The notes below the pieces were generated by a model, which worked only from the letters and a program-made list of their open reading frames with translations, was not told where the DNA came from and searched no databases. A program made the position numbers and the translations under genes. Of a DNA stretch of 64,000 nt, positions 23,572-31,985 are shown one piece after another (within the stretch, counting starts at the first letter, position 1; every line of letters begins with the position of its first letter). Origin of the DNA: CALAED01 sp036555725 (GTDB taxonomy: Bacteria > Actinomycetota > Actinomycetes > Streptosporangiales > Streptosporangiaceae); contig DATBKU010000130.1 of NCBI GenBank assembly GCA_036555725.1, positions 337,965-401,964 on the forward strand, in the 5' to 3' direction.

Positions 23572-24057
23572 CCTCGTTCTGGCGTGGCGCGCCCCCGGCG
23601 AGGCCACCGTCTCGGGCACTGGTGGGCATGGTGCGGGTTCTTCTCGAGGAGCGGCGCGGGATTCTAGGTGAAATGGTTACACCCGCGTACTCATGAGGTT
23701 CGGTAGTTGTTGCAGAACAGGCAGGCATCAGATTGCCTGCTAAGAGAACTTTTTGGGCGCCTTCATCGTCTGAACAAATGGAGGCGCGCCGGGTCGACCA
23801 TGGCGGGGAGGTTCCGGCGCGCCGTCCGCTGTCACGCGGTCGGTGAGCGTCCCCCCGGGCGAACCGGCCGCGTGACCACGTCTACCGATCTTCCGGGGGT
23901 GAACTGCCCTGGAGTCGGAGCTCCCGAACCGTGATGTAGTCGGAGCCCCCGAAGCCGTGATGTCCAAGTGTGACCGATCTATCACCCTCTGACAACCGGT
24001 TGCCCACATCGCCCGCCCCATGACGAAAGCAACCATCGTTACAGATCCTGCAACGGG
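23572..24057. other. Structured intergenic region, no convincing protein gene
   Basis: 486 bp. It contains GCAGGCA/TGCCTGC (23721-23727, 23734-23740) followed by AACTTTTT, a possible terminator for the XRE gene. A perfect 10-bp stem GGCGCGCCGG/CCGGCGCGCC (23783-23792, 23814-23823) follows, then a 24-bp imperfect direct repeat GTCGGAGCYCCCGAA...CCGTGATGT (23914-23937, 23939-23963). An open frame at 23707-23934 resembles nothing I recognise and lacks a ribosome-binding site. Confidence 0.5.
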
Positions 24058-24549
24058 TTACCGATAGTTCGTGAACTGCAGGGCCACGTCGAGGTCCTTG
24101 CCCTTGAGCAGGGCGATGACCTGCTGCAGATCGTCCTTCTTCTTCGAGCTCACCCGCAGTTCCTCGCCCTGGATTTGGGCGCGTACCCCCTTGGGCCCCT
24201 CATCGCGAATGATCTTGCTGATCTTCTTCGCGTTGTCCTGGGAGATGCCCTCCTTGAGGTCGACCCCCAGCTTGTACAGCTTGCCGGACGGCTTGGGCTC
24301 CCCGGCCTCGATCGCCTTGAGCGAGACGCCGCGCTTGACCAGCTTGTCCTTGAAGACGTCGAGCACGGCCTTGGCCCGCTCCTCGCTGTTGGCCTGGATC
24401 TCGACGGCCTGTCCGGACCACTTGATGCCCGCGTCGACGTGCCTGAAATCGAAACGGTTGGCCACCTCCTTGGCGGCCTGGTTCAGCGCGTTGTCGACCT
24501 CCTGCCGGTCGAGCTTGCTCACCACATCAAAGGAACTCTCTGACGGCAC
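24058..24549 (-). CDS. YajQ-family nucleotide-binding protein
   Basis: 163 residues from the GTG at 24549, giving the family's usual length. An in-frame GTG five codons earlier (24564) is possible. The N-terminus SSFDVVSKLDRQEVDNALNQAAKEVANRFDFR and the C-terminus VRAQIQGEELRVSSKKKDDLQQVIALLKGKDLDVALQFTNYR are the two halves of the duplicated ferredoxin-like fold of UPF0234. Some members bind cyclic di-GMP; others were reported to bind nucleic acid or tRNA. The exact role here is open. It is divergent from tRNA-Tyr. Confidence 0.94.
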   Translation of the reverse strand: MPSESSFDVVSKLDRQEVDNALNQAAKEVANRFDFRHVDAGIKWSGQAVEIQANSEERAKAVLDVFKDKLVKRGVSLKAIEAGEPKPSGKLYKLGVDLKEGISQDNAKKISKIIRDEGPKGVRAQIQGEELRVSSKKKDDLQQVIALLKGKDLDVALQFTNYR

Positions 24550-24716
24550 GGTCCTTGTCCTCACGGCTTGTCATGATCAGGTGGCGTACGTGGTCGAGCC
24601 CCCAGTTTGGCACTACGCACCCTTCACTGCGCGCCTTGCCAGGCTGATCGTCTCCGGGTCACGACCACTCCCGGAGTTCGCTATCCTTGCCAGTGCCGTC
24701 GCGCTAGCGACGTCAC

Positions 24717-24801
24717 GGCGGGTTGCCCGAGCGGCCAAAGGGAACGGTCTGTAAAACCGTCGGCTCAGCCTACGTTGGTTCGAACCCAACACCCGCCACC
24801 A
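24717..24801 (+). tRNA. tRNA-Tyr (anticodon GTA)
   Basis: 85 nt including an encoded CCA. The acceptor arms GGCGGGT and ACCCGCC pair fully, the anticodon loop is CTGTAAA with GTA at 24751-24753, and a long class II variable arm and a GGTTCGAACC T arm are present. Confidence 0.97.
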
Positions 24802-24811
24802 CCACCCAGAA

Positions 24812-24847
24812 CGGCCCCTGACCAGCATCAACGCGGTCCAGGGGCCG
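24812..24847 (+). terminator. Hairpin terminator behind tRNA-Tyr
   Basis: A perfect 9-bp stem CGGCCCCTG (24812-24820) and CAGGGGCCG (24839-24847) begins 10 bp after the tRNA and is followed by a short T-containing stretch, ACTTGTTT. Confidence 0.7.
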
Positions 24848-25018
24848 ACTTGTTTCCGGACCGGCATAGGCAGCCAGGTGCTGCCCTTGGCCGCCGGTCG
24901 CGGGATATACGCGGGGGGTGGGGCGTTCGCGCAGGTCAGCGTGCCTATTGGAATAGATCTTTGGATATTGGGGACCTTCCGGGCGCACCGACACAGGGCA
25001 GCGGGAGGAGCGAGTGTC

Positions 25019-25192
25019 ATGAGGTGGTTCAACCGCTCGAAGTCAAGGACTCGGACGGATCGCAAGCCGACGTGGCGGGAGCGTCGTGCCGCTGAGCGGA
25101 CCGCGCGGGCCGAGGCCAGGCTGCGGGAGACCGAAGAGAAGATCCACGAGATCGCCGATGACGTCAGATCCGACCTCCACAAATCCAGCTGA
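25019..25192 (+). CDS. Small basic coiled-coil-like protein, unknown function
   Basis: 57 residues (MRWFNRSKSRTRTDRKPTWRER...). The ATG at 25019 has GGAGGAG at 25004-25010, a good start. The first half is very basic. The second half (RAAERTARAEARLRETEEKIHEIADDV) is a charged helix with coiled-coil character. No family recognised. A longer in-frame start exists at 24878 but has no ribosome site and overlaps the terminator region. Confidence 0.6.
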   Translation: MRWFNRSKSRTRTDRKPTWRERRAAERTARAEARLRETEEKIHEIADDVRSDLHKSS

Positions 25193-25469
25193 GTTCGGCA
25201 TGGCCGGCTCGGCCGGCCTGTCGGCGGCACTGTAAGAACCGAGCGACCTCGCGCCGGGCGTACCCCACAACCGGCGCGATCGCCGGCGCACCGCCAAATC
25301 CTGAGCACAGCTCGTCGATCAGAGTCTCCTATTGATTGGTTCAGCCCTCGTCGTCGGGTGGGTTCGGGTGGTCCCGGAGCCGACGCCGACCAACGGGGGA
25401 GAGCGCGGTATCGCGCTCGGATGAAGGCAGCGCCATGGGCGAAAACAGGCGGCGACGGTCAAGTGCTCA

Positions 25470-26018
25470 TTACCGCCGCCCGCCGAACTGCCAGTCGTGG
25501 ACCTCGATGTCGGCGTACCGGTTCTTGGTCAGGACGGCGCGTGCCGCATCCGGGTCCGGCGCCCGGATCAGCAGTGCCGTACCCAGCCAGGTGACGCCGT
25601 CGTCGGACAGCAGCGGTCCATACGCGATCACCTCGTCCCGGTCGGGCGGCGGGACAGGGTCGGCAGCCTGCCCGGAGCCGAGGCCCAGCACCAGATACCG
25701 GTTGCCTCCTTCCCGGCCGCCAGGGAAATCCCACATGGTGCGCCCCAGCACGTTCCGCCATCGGCGCAACATCACGTCGCGGTACACCCCGGCCTGGTAG
25801 TTGGGCTCTTCGAAGGCGAACGCGCGGGCCGTGGCGGGATCTGGCAGGTCGACGATGTGCACACTGCCGGTGGCCGTGTCGCTGCCCCGGTCCAAGGTCG
25901 GGCCACGGGCGATCATCTCGACCGCGAACCCGTCCATGTAGGACCAGTGCTCCTCCAGCAGCTCATCACGTAGCGCCGCGGAGCCAGGCCGGTCGCGGTG
26001 ATAACAGAAGAACTCCAT
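25470..26018 (-). CDS. Protein with two tandem YciI-like domains
   Basis: 182 residues from the ATG at 26018 (MEFFCYHRDRPGS). Residues about 1-85 form one YciI-like unit: RDELLEEHWSYMDGFAVEMIARGPTLD and the terminal PDPATARAFAFEEPNYQAGVYRDVMLRRW. Residues about 105-182 form a second, shorter one (IAYGPLLSDDGVTWLGTALLIRAPDPDAARAVLTKNRYADIEVHDW). YciI domains are small ferredoxin-like folds with a conserved His-Asp pair, and few have a known function. The next gene upstream (26149) is on the same strand across 130 bp in which I see nothing. Confidence 0.8.
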   Translation of the reverse strand: MEFFCYHRDRPGSAALRDELLEEHWSYMDGFAVEMIARGPTLDRGSDTATGSVHIVDLPDPATARAFAFEEPNYQAGVYRDVMLRRWRNVLGRTMWDFPGGREGGNRYLVLGLGSGQAADPVPPPDRDEVIAYGPLLSDDGVTWLGTALLIRAPDPDAARAVLTKNRYADIEVHDWQFGGRR

Positions 26019-26148
26019 GCCGAGGTGCCTACCATGGCCGCGCCGAAGCGCTCTATGCCGGTCGTCCACGTCAGGGGCTTGTGGCCGAACTCCGGTAAAC
26101 GTAGAGACCGCGTGGAGCCCTTCGAGGGGCTGGGCCAGGGTGTCCTGG

Positions 26149-26721
26149 TTAGGTGCCTTGGACGGGCTGGTAGGTGACGTAGGTGATGCCGCCCTCGAGG
26201 GTCTGGGTGTCGAGGAGCCGCAGGGGTTTCTTGTCGCTGGTTTCGCCGAAGAGGCGCTGGCCGGCCCCAAGCACGATCGGGAAGATCTTCAGCCGAAGCT
26301 CGTCGACCAGGTCGTGCTCCAGCAGCGTGCGTACGAGTTGGAAGCTTGCGGGAACGATGATTTCCCCATTGAGCTCTTGCCTCAGCTTCGAGACCTCATT
26401 GACCACATCGCCCTTAAGGACCGTCGAGTTGTGCCACTCGGGCTCGTTGAGAGTCGAGGACATGACGAACTTGGGCAGGCTGTTCAACCGGTCCGCCAAC
26501 GCGCCACTTCGGGTTGGCCACCGCCCAGCGAACCACTCGAAGCTCCGCCGGCCGAACAGCATGGCCTCGGCGCCCAGCGCCTCGTCGAGTGCGAGCTTGT
26601 TGAGCTTTGGGCTGTCCTTGATCAGGCCGACCCAGCCGCCGACACGGAAGCCTTCGTCACCGGCCGGGTCCTGGATGACTCCGTCGAGCGTGACGTTTTC
26701 ACTCACGACGATCTTTCCCAT
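26149..26721 (-). CDS. RibD C-terminal/dihydrofolate-reductase-like protein
   Basis: 190 residues. The N-terminus GKIVVSENVTLDGVIQDP, the central EAMLFGRRSFEWFAGRWP, and the C-terminal VDELRLKIFPIVLGAGQRLFGE are typical of the stand-alone 'dihydrofolate reductase family protein' group related to the RibD reductase domain. NADPH-dependent reduction is expected, but the substrate is unknown. These genes are often found beside TIGR02960 sigma factors and YciI-like genes, and both neighbours are present here. Confidence 0.88.
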   Translation of the reverse strand: MGKIVVSENVTLDGVIQDPAGDEGFRVGGWVGLIKDSPKLNKLALDEALGAEAMLFGRRSFEWFAGRWPTRSGALADRLNSLPKFVMSSTLNEPEWHNSTVLKGDVVNEVSKLRQELNGEIIVPASFQLVRTLLEHDLVDELRLKIFPIVLGAGQRLFGETSDKKPLRLLDTQTLEGGITYVTYQPVQGT

Positions 26722-26857
26722 TGTGTTCTCCGTCTTTGTTGGTGTGCGCGACGTCGATGATGGATACACCGTGGCGTCCGGAAACTGGGCGGCTTCGCGC
26801 CGCCCAGTTCGCCCCTCGGGCGGTGTACATACAGCACGGAACGCAATATTTAGGGAG

Positions 26858-27877
26858 GTGGGGGCGGTCAGATCTGAGCTGGTCTCGAGGGCGCGAGCCG
26901 GGGACGGCGACGCCTTCCGAGAGCTGACCGAGCCGCATCGCCGAGAGCTGCAGGTGCATTGCTACCGGATGCTCGGCTCGGTCCAAGATGCCGAGGACGC
27001 GGTCCAGGACACCCTGCTGGCCGCCTGGCAGGGCCTTGGCGGGTACGTCGAGGAGCGCGCCTCGCTGCGCACATGGCTCTACCGGATCGCCACCAACCGG
27101 TGCCTCAATGCGCGTCGCACGGCGGCCCGCCGGCCCGCCCGGGAGTGGAACATTCCCAAGGTTGAGCCGCCCGAGCCGAGCCGGCTCGGTGAGATCGTGT
27201 GGCTCGAGCCCTATCCCGACACCCTGCTCGAGGGCGCGATCGACGTGCCGCCCGGCCCGGAGGCCCGTCTCGAGCAGACCGAAGCCGTCTCGCTGGCCTT
27301 CGTGACCGCTCTGCAGGCCTTGCCGCCCCGCCAGGTCGCCGTCCTTGTCTTGCGTGACGTCCTCGGATTCCATGCCGGCGAGGTGGCCGACATGCTGGAC
27401 TCGACCGTCGATTCGGTCAACAGCGCGCTCAAGCGGGCGCGCGCCGGCCTGCGGCGCCACCGCCGGCCGGCCGCCGACCGCGAACCGCCGCCCGGCTCCG
27501 GCTCACCCGCGGAGGAGGCGATTGTGGCGAGGTTCGCCCGCGCGTGGGAGTCCGCCGATCTCAACACGCTGGTGGCCCTGCTGACCGACGACGTGTTCAT
27601 CTCGATGCCGCCGATGCCCTTCGAATACGAGGGCCGAGACGTCGTGGCACGCTTCTGCGCCGGCCTGTTCGACGCGGGCCGCAGGTTCGACCTCGTACCC
27701 ACGCGAGCCAACGGCCAGCCGGCGTTCGGCGCCTACCTGCACGCTCCCACCGGCATCCGCCACGGGACCGGCCTGTACGTTCTCACTCTCACCGGCGACC
27801 GGATCGGCGCGATGACTCGCTTCGACAACAGTGTGCTTCCTTGGTTCGGGCTCCCTCGATCGCTCCCGAGCCGATAG
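26858..27877 (+). CDS. ECF-type RNA polymerase sigma factor with SnoaL-like C-terminal domain (TIGR02960 type)
   Basis: 339 residues from the GTG at 26858. Region 2 (about 8-75: AFRELTEPHRRELQVHCYRMLGSVQDAEDAVQDTLLAAWQGL...SLRTWLYRIATNRCLN) and region 4 (about 145-200: ALQALPPRQVAVLVLRDVLGFHAGEVADMLDSTVDSVNSALKRARAGL) are clear. They are followed by a ~130-residue SnoaL-like domain (FARAWESADLNTLVALLTDDVFISMPPMPFEYEGRDVV) that in this group replaces an anti-sigma factor as sensor. The start is uncertain: AGGGAGG touches the GTG, and a leaderless start behind TATTTA is also possible. It is divergent from the reductase-like gene. Confidence 0.92.
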   Translation: MGAVRSELVSRARAGDGDAFRELTEPHRRELQVHCYRMLGSVQDAEDAVQDTLLAAWQGLGGYVEERASLRTWLYRIATNRCLNARRTAARRPAREWNIPKVEPPEPSRLGEIVWLEPYPDTLLEGAIDVPPGPEARLEQTEAVSLAFVTALQALPPRQVAVLVLRDVLGFHAGEVADMLDSTVDSVNSALKRARAGLRRHRRPAADREPPPGSGSPAEEAIVARFARAWESADLNTLVALLTDDVFISMPPMPFEYEGRDVVARFCAGLFDAGRRFDLVPTRANGQPAFGAYLHAPTGIRHGTGLYVLTLTGDRIGAMTRFDNSVLPWFGLPRSLPSR

Positions 27878-27992
27878 CAGCCGTCCAGACGGAATGGTGG
27901 CCGCGGCGGTTGCGTTCGAACCGGTAATCCCCCGGGGGATGCCGGTGCCGAATGGCGAAAGGGCACCATCGCCTACGTGACTGAGGAGTTCG

Positions 27993-28808
27993 GTGAGCGG
28001 GCAGCCGATCGGCGGCAGGCCGGAGTGGGTCAGGTGGCCGCGCGTCGGCGGGGCACCGCGTCGGGAGCTGAGATCGCTGGTCGTGGGCGACTACACGGGA
28101 TTCTCGGCGGCGACCGCGCCGCGGCATCTTCGGCTCGCCGCGACCACGTCCGTCCCGTTGATCATAAAGATCCGCGACTCGGCGCATCGGCCGCCGGGCT
28201 TCGTCCATGGGGTGCATGGTTCCTATTCGGTGATGGACGGCGAGTGCGCGCCGGAGTACCTCGAAGTACGGCTGGCGCCGTTGGGGGCGTACGTCCTGCT
28301 GGGCGGCGTACCAATGGACGAATTGAGCGGGCATCTCGTCGACGCGGTTGCGTTGTTCGGATCGTCGGGCCGGCGGCTGGGAGAAAGAATTCGGGCCGAA
28401 TCCACGTGGCGGCGCCGGTTCGACATCGTGGAGGAATTCCTGCTGCGCCGCCTGGAGGCCGGGCCGCGGCCGTCGCCCGAGGTGGCGTGGGCGTGGCGGC
28501 GGCTGGTCACCTCCGGCGGCACCGTTGCGATCCGGCAGGTCGCCGCCGACGTGGGCTGGAGCCACAAGCACCTGATCACCAAGTTCAAGCGGGAGGTCGG
28601 TCTGCCGCCGAAGACGGCGGCCCGGCTCGTCCGGTTTGAGCGGCTCATGGAGCGGCTGGACGAGCATCTACCACCGCGCTGGGAACAGGTCGCGGTCGAC
28701 GGCGGGTACGCCGACCAGGCGCATTTGATCCGGGAATTCCGCGAGTTCACCGGAACCACGCCCACCGCGTTCTGGGACAGTGCCCGCGCATCGGGCCGCG
28801 TCGCGTAA
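27993..28808 (+). CDS. AraC-family transcriptional regulator
   Basis: 271 residues from a GTG preceded by GAGGAG. The N-terminal ~155 residues form an effector-like domain. The C-terminal ~100 carry two helix-turn-helix units: VAIRQVAADVGWSHKHLITKFKREVGLPPKTAARLVRFERLM and WEQVAVDGGYADQAHLIREFREFTGTTPTAF, the standard AraC signature. It is probably a regulator of the thioesterase 85 bp downstream or of its own gene. The effector is unknown. Confidence 0.9.
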   Translation: MSGQPIGGRPEWVRWPRVGGAPRRELRSLVVGDYTGFSAATAPRHLRLAATTSVPLIIKIRDSAHRPPGFVHGVHGSYSVMDGECAPEYLEVRLAPLGAYVLLGGVPMDELSGHLVDAVALFGSSGRRLGERIRAESTWRRRFDIVEEFLLRRLEAGPRPSPEVAWAWRRLVTSGGTVAIRQVAADVGWSHKHLITKFKREVGLPPKTAARLVRFERLMERLDEHLPPRWEQVAVDGGYADQAHLIREFREFTGTTPTAFWDSARASGRVA

Positions 28809-28893
28809 GGGTGGTTAAGTCCGTTCAAGACTCGGCACCATGCTCCGCCCTACCGTTGCCAAGACCACGGCAAACGCAAAGGGGGATTTCGTG

Positions 28894-29340
28894 ATGAGTG
28901 CACGGAGCGGGCCGTTCTGGGACGGCGTATCAGGTCGCGCGCCGATGCCGCCGGCGGCGAAAACTCTGGGACTCGAATTCATCGACGCGGACGTCGACAA
29001 CGGCACGATCGAATTGGCCTTCACGGCGACCGAGGCCTTTGTCAACCCGCTGGGCAACGTGCTCGGGGCCTTCCTCGCCGCGATGTTGTACGACACGGTC
29101 GGTCCAGCGCTGCTTGCCACGCTGGAGCCCGACCAGTTCCAGTCGACGATCGAGCTCAAGGCGAACTTCCTGCGCCCCGTCCGGCCGGGCCGGATCACTG
29201 GCAAGGGGCGCGTTGTGCACCGGAACGGCGACCTGGCCTACCTGGAAGCCTCGCTGAGCGACTCCGCCGGGGTGATCGTCTCGACCGCGACCGCGACCGC
29301 ACGCGTGATCGACATGGACGCGGCGGCCAACGCGGTGTGA
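28894..29340 (+). CDS. PaaI/YbgC-type hotdog thioesterase
   Basis: 148 residues from the ATG at 28894, where AAAGGGGG gives a ribosome site. An earlier in-frame ATG at 28840 would add 18 residues. The hotdog core is FVNPLGNVLGAFLAAMLYDTVGPALLATL followed by STIELKANFLRPVRPGRITGKGRVVHRNGDLAYLEASLSDSAGVIVSTATATARVI, typical of acyl-CoA thioesterases of the PaaI group. The acyl substrate cannot be told. It follows an AraC regulator in the same direction. Confidence 0.88.
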   Translation: MSARSGPFWDGVSGRAPMPPAAKTLGLEFIDADVDNGTIELAFTATEAFVNPLGNVLGAFLAAMLYDTVGPALLATLEPDQFQSTIELKANFLRPVRPGRITGKGRVVHRNGDLAYLEASLSDSAGVIVSTATATARVIDMDAAANAV

Positions 29341-29484
29341 TCTCGGCGCCCATCGGCGGCCGAAGAAGCGTTGCAAGGGGAAGGCTTTCGCAAGAGCCTT
29401 GACTGGCGGTTGTCAGGGGGATCACTATCCACCCGAAACCCTCCGGCACAAGCCCCAGTCGTAGCGGCTCCGGCGGGTGTGGTG

Positions 29485-31896
29485 GTGATCGGATTGCGGT
29501 CTGTCGGCACACCTTCCGCCCGCCGGCGGCTGTCCCTGCTGGCCGCACTGGCGCTGTTCACAACAATGAGCCTCGTAGCCACGGGCCACACCCAGGCCCG
29601 GGCGGCGACGACCATCACGATCAACGGCAACGCCGCCGGCCGTACGTTCGACGGGGTCGGCGCGATCAGCGGCGGCGGGGGCAACAGCCGGCTGCTGATC
29701 GACTACCCGGAACCGCAGCGTGCCCAGATCCTCGACTATCTCTTCCGGCCCGGGTACGGCGCGGCCATGCAGATCCTCAAGGTCGAGGTCGGCGGCGACA
29801 CCAACTCGACCAGTGGCGCCGAACCGAGCCATCGGCACACTGCGAGCGACCTCAACTGCGGCCGGGGGTACGAGTGGTGGCTGATGGAGCAGGCCAAGGC
29901 GCGCAACCCGAACATCAAGCTGGCCGCGCTCGCCTGGGGCGCGCCGGGGTGGATCGGCAACGGCAACTTCTGGTCCACCGACATGATCAACTATCTGGTG
30001 GCCTGGCTGGACTGCGCGAAGAACAGCCACGGCCTCACCATCGACTACCTCGGCGGCTGGAACGAGCGCGGGCACGACAAGGGCTGGTACGAGAACCTCA
30101 AGTCGACGCTGGTCAGCCGGGGGTACGGCAACGTCAAGGTGGTCGCCGACGACACCAGCTGGGCGGTGGCCGACGACGCGGCCGGCGACGCGACGTTCCG
30201 GGCGGCCGTCGACATCCTCGGCTCGCACTATGTCTGCGGCTACCGCAGCGCGCAGACCAACTGCCCCAGCTCGGCCAACGCCCTGGCGACCGGCAAGACG
30301 CTGTGGGCCAGCGAGAACGGCTCCGACGACTACAACGCGGGCGCGATCAACCTGGCCCGCGGCATCAACCGCGACTACATCGACGGCAAGATGACCGCGT
30401 ACATTAACTGGCCGGTCATCGCCGCGATCCAGCCCAACATCCCGTTCCCCACGATGGGCGTCGCGGTGGCCGCGCAGCCGTGGTCCGGGACGTACTCCAT
30501 CGGCAAGAACGCCTGGGTAATGGCGCACACGACGCAGTTCACCGCGCCGGGCTGGCGCTACCTCGACACGGCGTCCGGTTACCTGGGCGGCAACCGAGCC
30601 AATGGCAGCTACGTGACGCTCCGCTCGCCGAACACCGGCGACTACAGCACGGTCATCGAGACCATGGACGCCACCGCCGCGCAGAGCTTCACCGCGACCG
30701 TGACCGGCGGCCTGTCCACCGGTGCCGTCCACGTGTGGTCCACCCGGGTCGGCTCCAACAGCACCAGCGACTTCTTCGTCCACTCCGCCGACATCACGCC
30801 GTCCGGCGGCACCTTCACCCTCACCCTGCAGCCCGGGTTCGTGTACACGCTGAGCACCACCACCGGGCAAGGGAAGGGCACCGCGACCGGCCCGCCCGCC
30901 GCACCGCTCCCCCTGCCGTACACCGACAACTTCGACGGGTACGCAACCGGTACCGAGGCGCGCTACCTGCAGGACCAGCAGGGTGCCTTCGAGGTCACGA
31001 CCTGCGGCGCGGGCCGGGCCGGACGCTGCGTACGGCAGATGTCCCCGCGCGCGCCGATCACTTGGGACGCGCTGAGCGACCCGTACGCCCTGATCGGCGA
31101 CCTCGGCTGGGCCAACTACAAGGTGTCCAGCGACGTCCTGCTGGAGCAGGCCGGGTACGCCGAGGTGATCGGCCGGGCCACCTGGCAGCACTCGTTCGGC
31201 CCCGCCGGGCTCGACGCGTACTACCTGCGGGCCAGTAACACCGGCGCCTGGCAGCTGCTGCGCAACGACACCAACAACGCGATGACGACGCTGCGCAGCG
31301 GCACCGTCGCCGCATGGGGCACCGGCAGCTGGCACACCCTCGGGCTGACCTTCTCCGGCAGCACGATCACCGCGCAGATCGACGGCACGACCGTGGCCAC
31401 CCTCACCGACACGAGCTGGAGCGTCGGGCAGGTGGGCGTCGGCACCAGCCAGACCCAGACCGCGCAGTTCGACAACCTGAGCGTGACCGCGGTCTCCGGC
31501 CCGCCGCCCCCGACATCCGGACGGCTCGTCGGGGTCGGCTCCGGTCGCTGCCTCGACGTCCCGAACCAGTCACAGACCAACGGCACGCAGACCGTTATCT
31601 GGGACTGCAACGGCGGCGCCAATCAGCAGTGGACCCAGCTGTCCAACGGAGCCCTGCAGGTGTACGGGACGAAGTGCCTCGACGTGCAGAACCACAGCAC
31701 GTCGCCCGGCGGGGTCGTCGCCATCTGGGACTGTACGGGCGGCGCGAACCAGCGGTGGACGGTCAACACCGACGGCACGATCGTCGGCGTCGAATCGGGG
31801 CTCTGCCTCGACGTCACCGGAGCCGGTACCGCCAACGGCACCAAGGTCGAGACCTGGACCTGCAACGGCGGCGGCAACCAGCGCTGGACCCGGTAA
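29485..31896 (+). CDS. Secreted GH59-type galactosidase (galactocerebrosidase-like) with ricin-B domain
   Basis: About 803 residues; GTGs at 29479, 29482 and 29485 are all possible starts. A signal peptide (RRRLSLLAALALFTTMSLVATGHTQARA, about 15-41) ends at a likely ARA-A cleavage. The TIM barrel has the family opening TFDGVGAISGGGGNSRLLIDYPEPQRAQILDYLF, an acid/base Glu at about 194 (GGWNERGHDKGW) and a nucleophile Glu at about 277 (WASENGSDD). A jelly-roll, lectin-like domain (about 480-670) follows as in animal galactocerebrosidase. The end is a ricin-B/CBM13 domain with three QxW repeats (NQQW, NQRW, NQRW). It probably releases galactose from beta-galactosides outside the cell; the true substrate is unknown. 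Confidence 0.88.
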   Translation: MIGLRSVGTPSARRRLSLLAALALFTTMSLVATGHTQARAATTITINGNAAGRTFDGVGAISGGGGNSRLLIDYPEPQRAQILDYLFRPGYGAAMQILKVEVGGDTNSTSGAEPSHRHTASDLNCGRGYEWWLMEQAKARNPNIKLAALAWGAPGWIGNGNFWSTDMINYLVAWLDCAKNSHGLTIDYLGGWNERGHDKGWYENLKSTLVSRGYGNVKVVADDTSWAVADDAAGDATFRAAVDILGSHYVCGYRSAQTNCPSSANALATGKTLWASENGSDDYNAGAINLARGINRDYIDGKMTAYINWPVIAAIQPNIPFPTMGVAVAAQPWSGTYSIGKNAWVMAHTTQFTAPGWRYLDTASGYLGGNRANGSYVTLRSPNTGDYSTVIETMDATAAQSFTATVTGGLSTGAVHVWSTRVGSNSTSDFFVHSADITPSGGTFTLTLQPGFVYTLSTTTGQGKGTATGPPAAPLPLPYTDNFDGYATGTEARYLQDQQGAFEVTTCGAGRAGRCVRQMSPRAPITWDALSDPYALIGDLGWANYKVSSDVLLEQAGYAEVIGRATWQHSFGPAGLDAYYLRASNTGAWQLLRNDTNNAMTTLRSGTVAAWGTGSWHTLGLTFSGSTITAQIDGTTVATLTDTSWSVGQVGVGTSQTQTAQFDNLSVTAVSGPPPPTSGRLVGVGSGRCLDVPNQSQTNGTQTVIWDCNGGANQQWTQLSNGALQVYGTKCLDVQNHSTSPGGVVAIWDCTGGANQRWTVNTDGTIVGVESGLCLDVTGAGTANGTKVETWTCNGGGNQRWTR

Positions 31897-31985
31897 GCCG
31901 CCTTGACCCGCAGGGGACACAGGTCAGACTCGAAGACGCATGGTCCTTGGTTTTCCCTTACTCCGGAAACAGAGGAGGACGACCG

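Noticed and set aside
23707..23934. 75-codon open frame between the XRE gene and yajQ
   Set aside because: No ribosome site, biased composition from a GC hairpin region, no recognisable family, and it runs across the stem-loops; treated as non-coding.
24878..25018. Longer N-terminus for the small basic protein at 25019
   Set aside because: It would begin just after the tRNA terminator without a ribosome site, whereas 25019 has GGAGGAG.
29425..31335. 636-codon open frame antisense to the GH59 gene
   Set aside because: Shadow frame with no domains; the sense frame has signal peptide and catalytic motifs.
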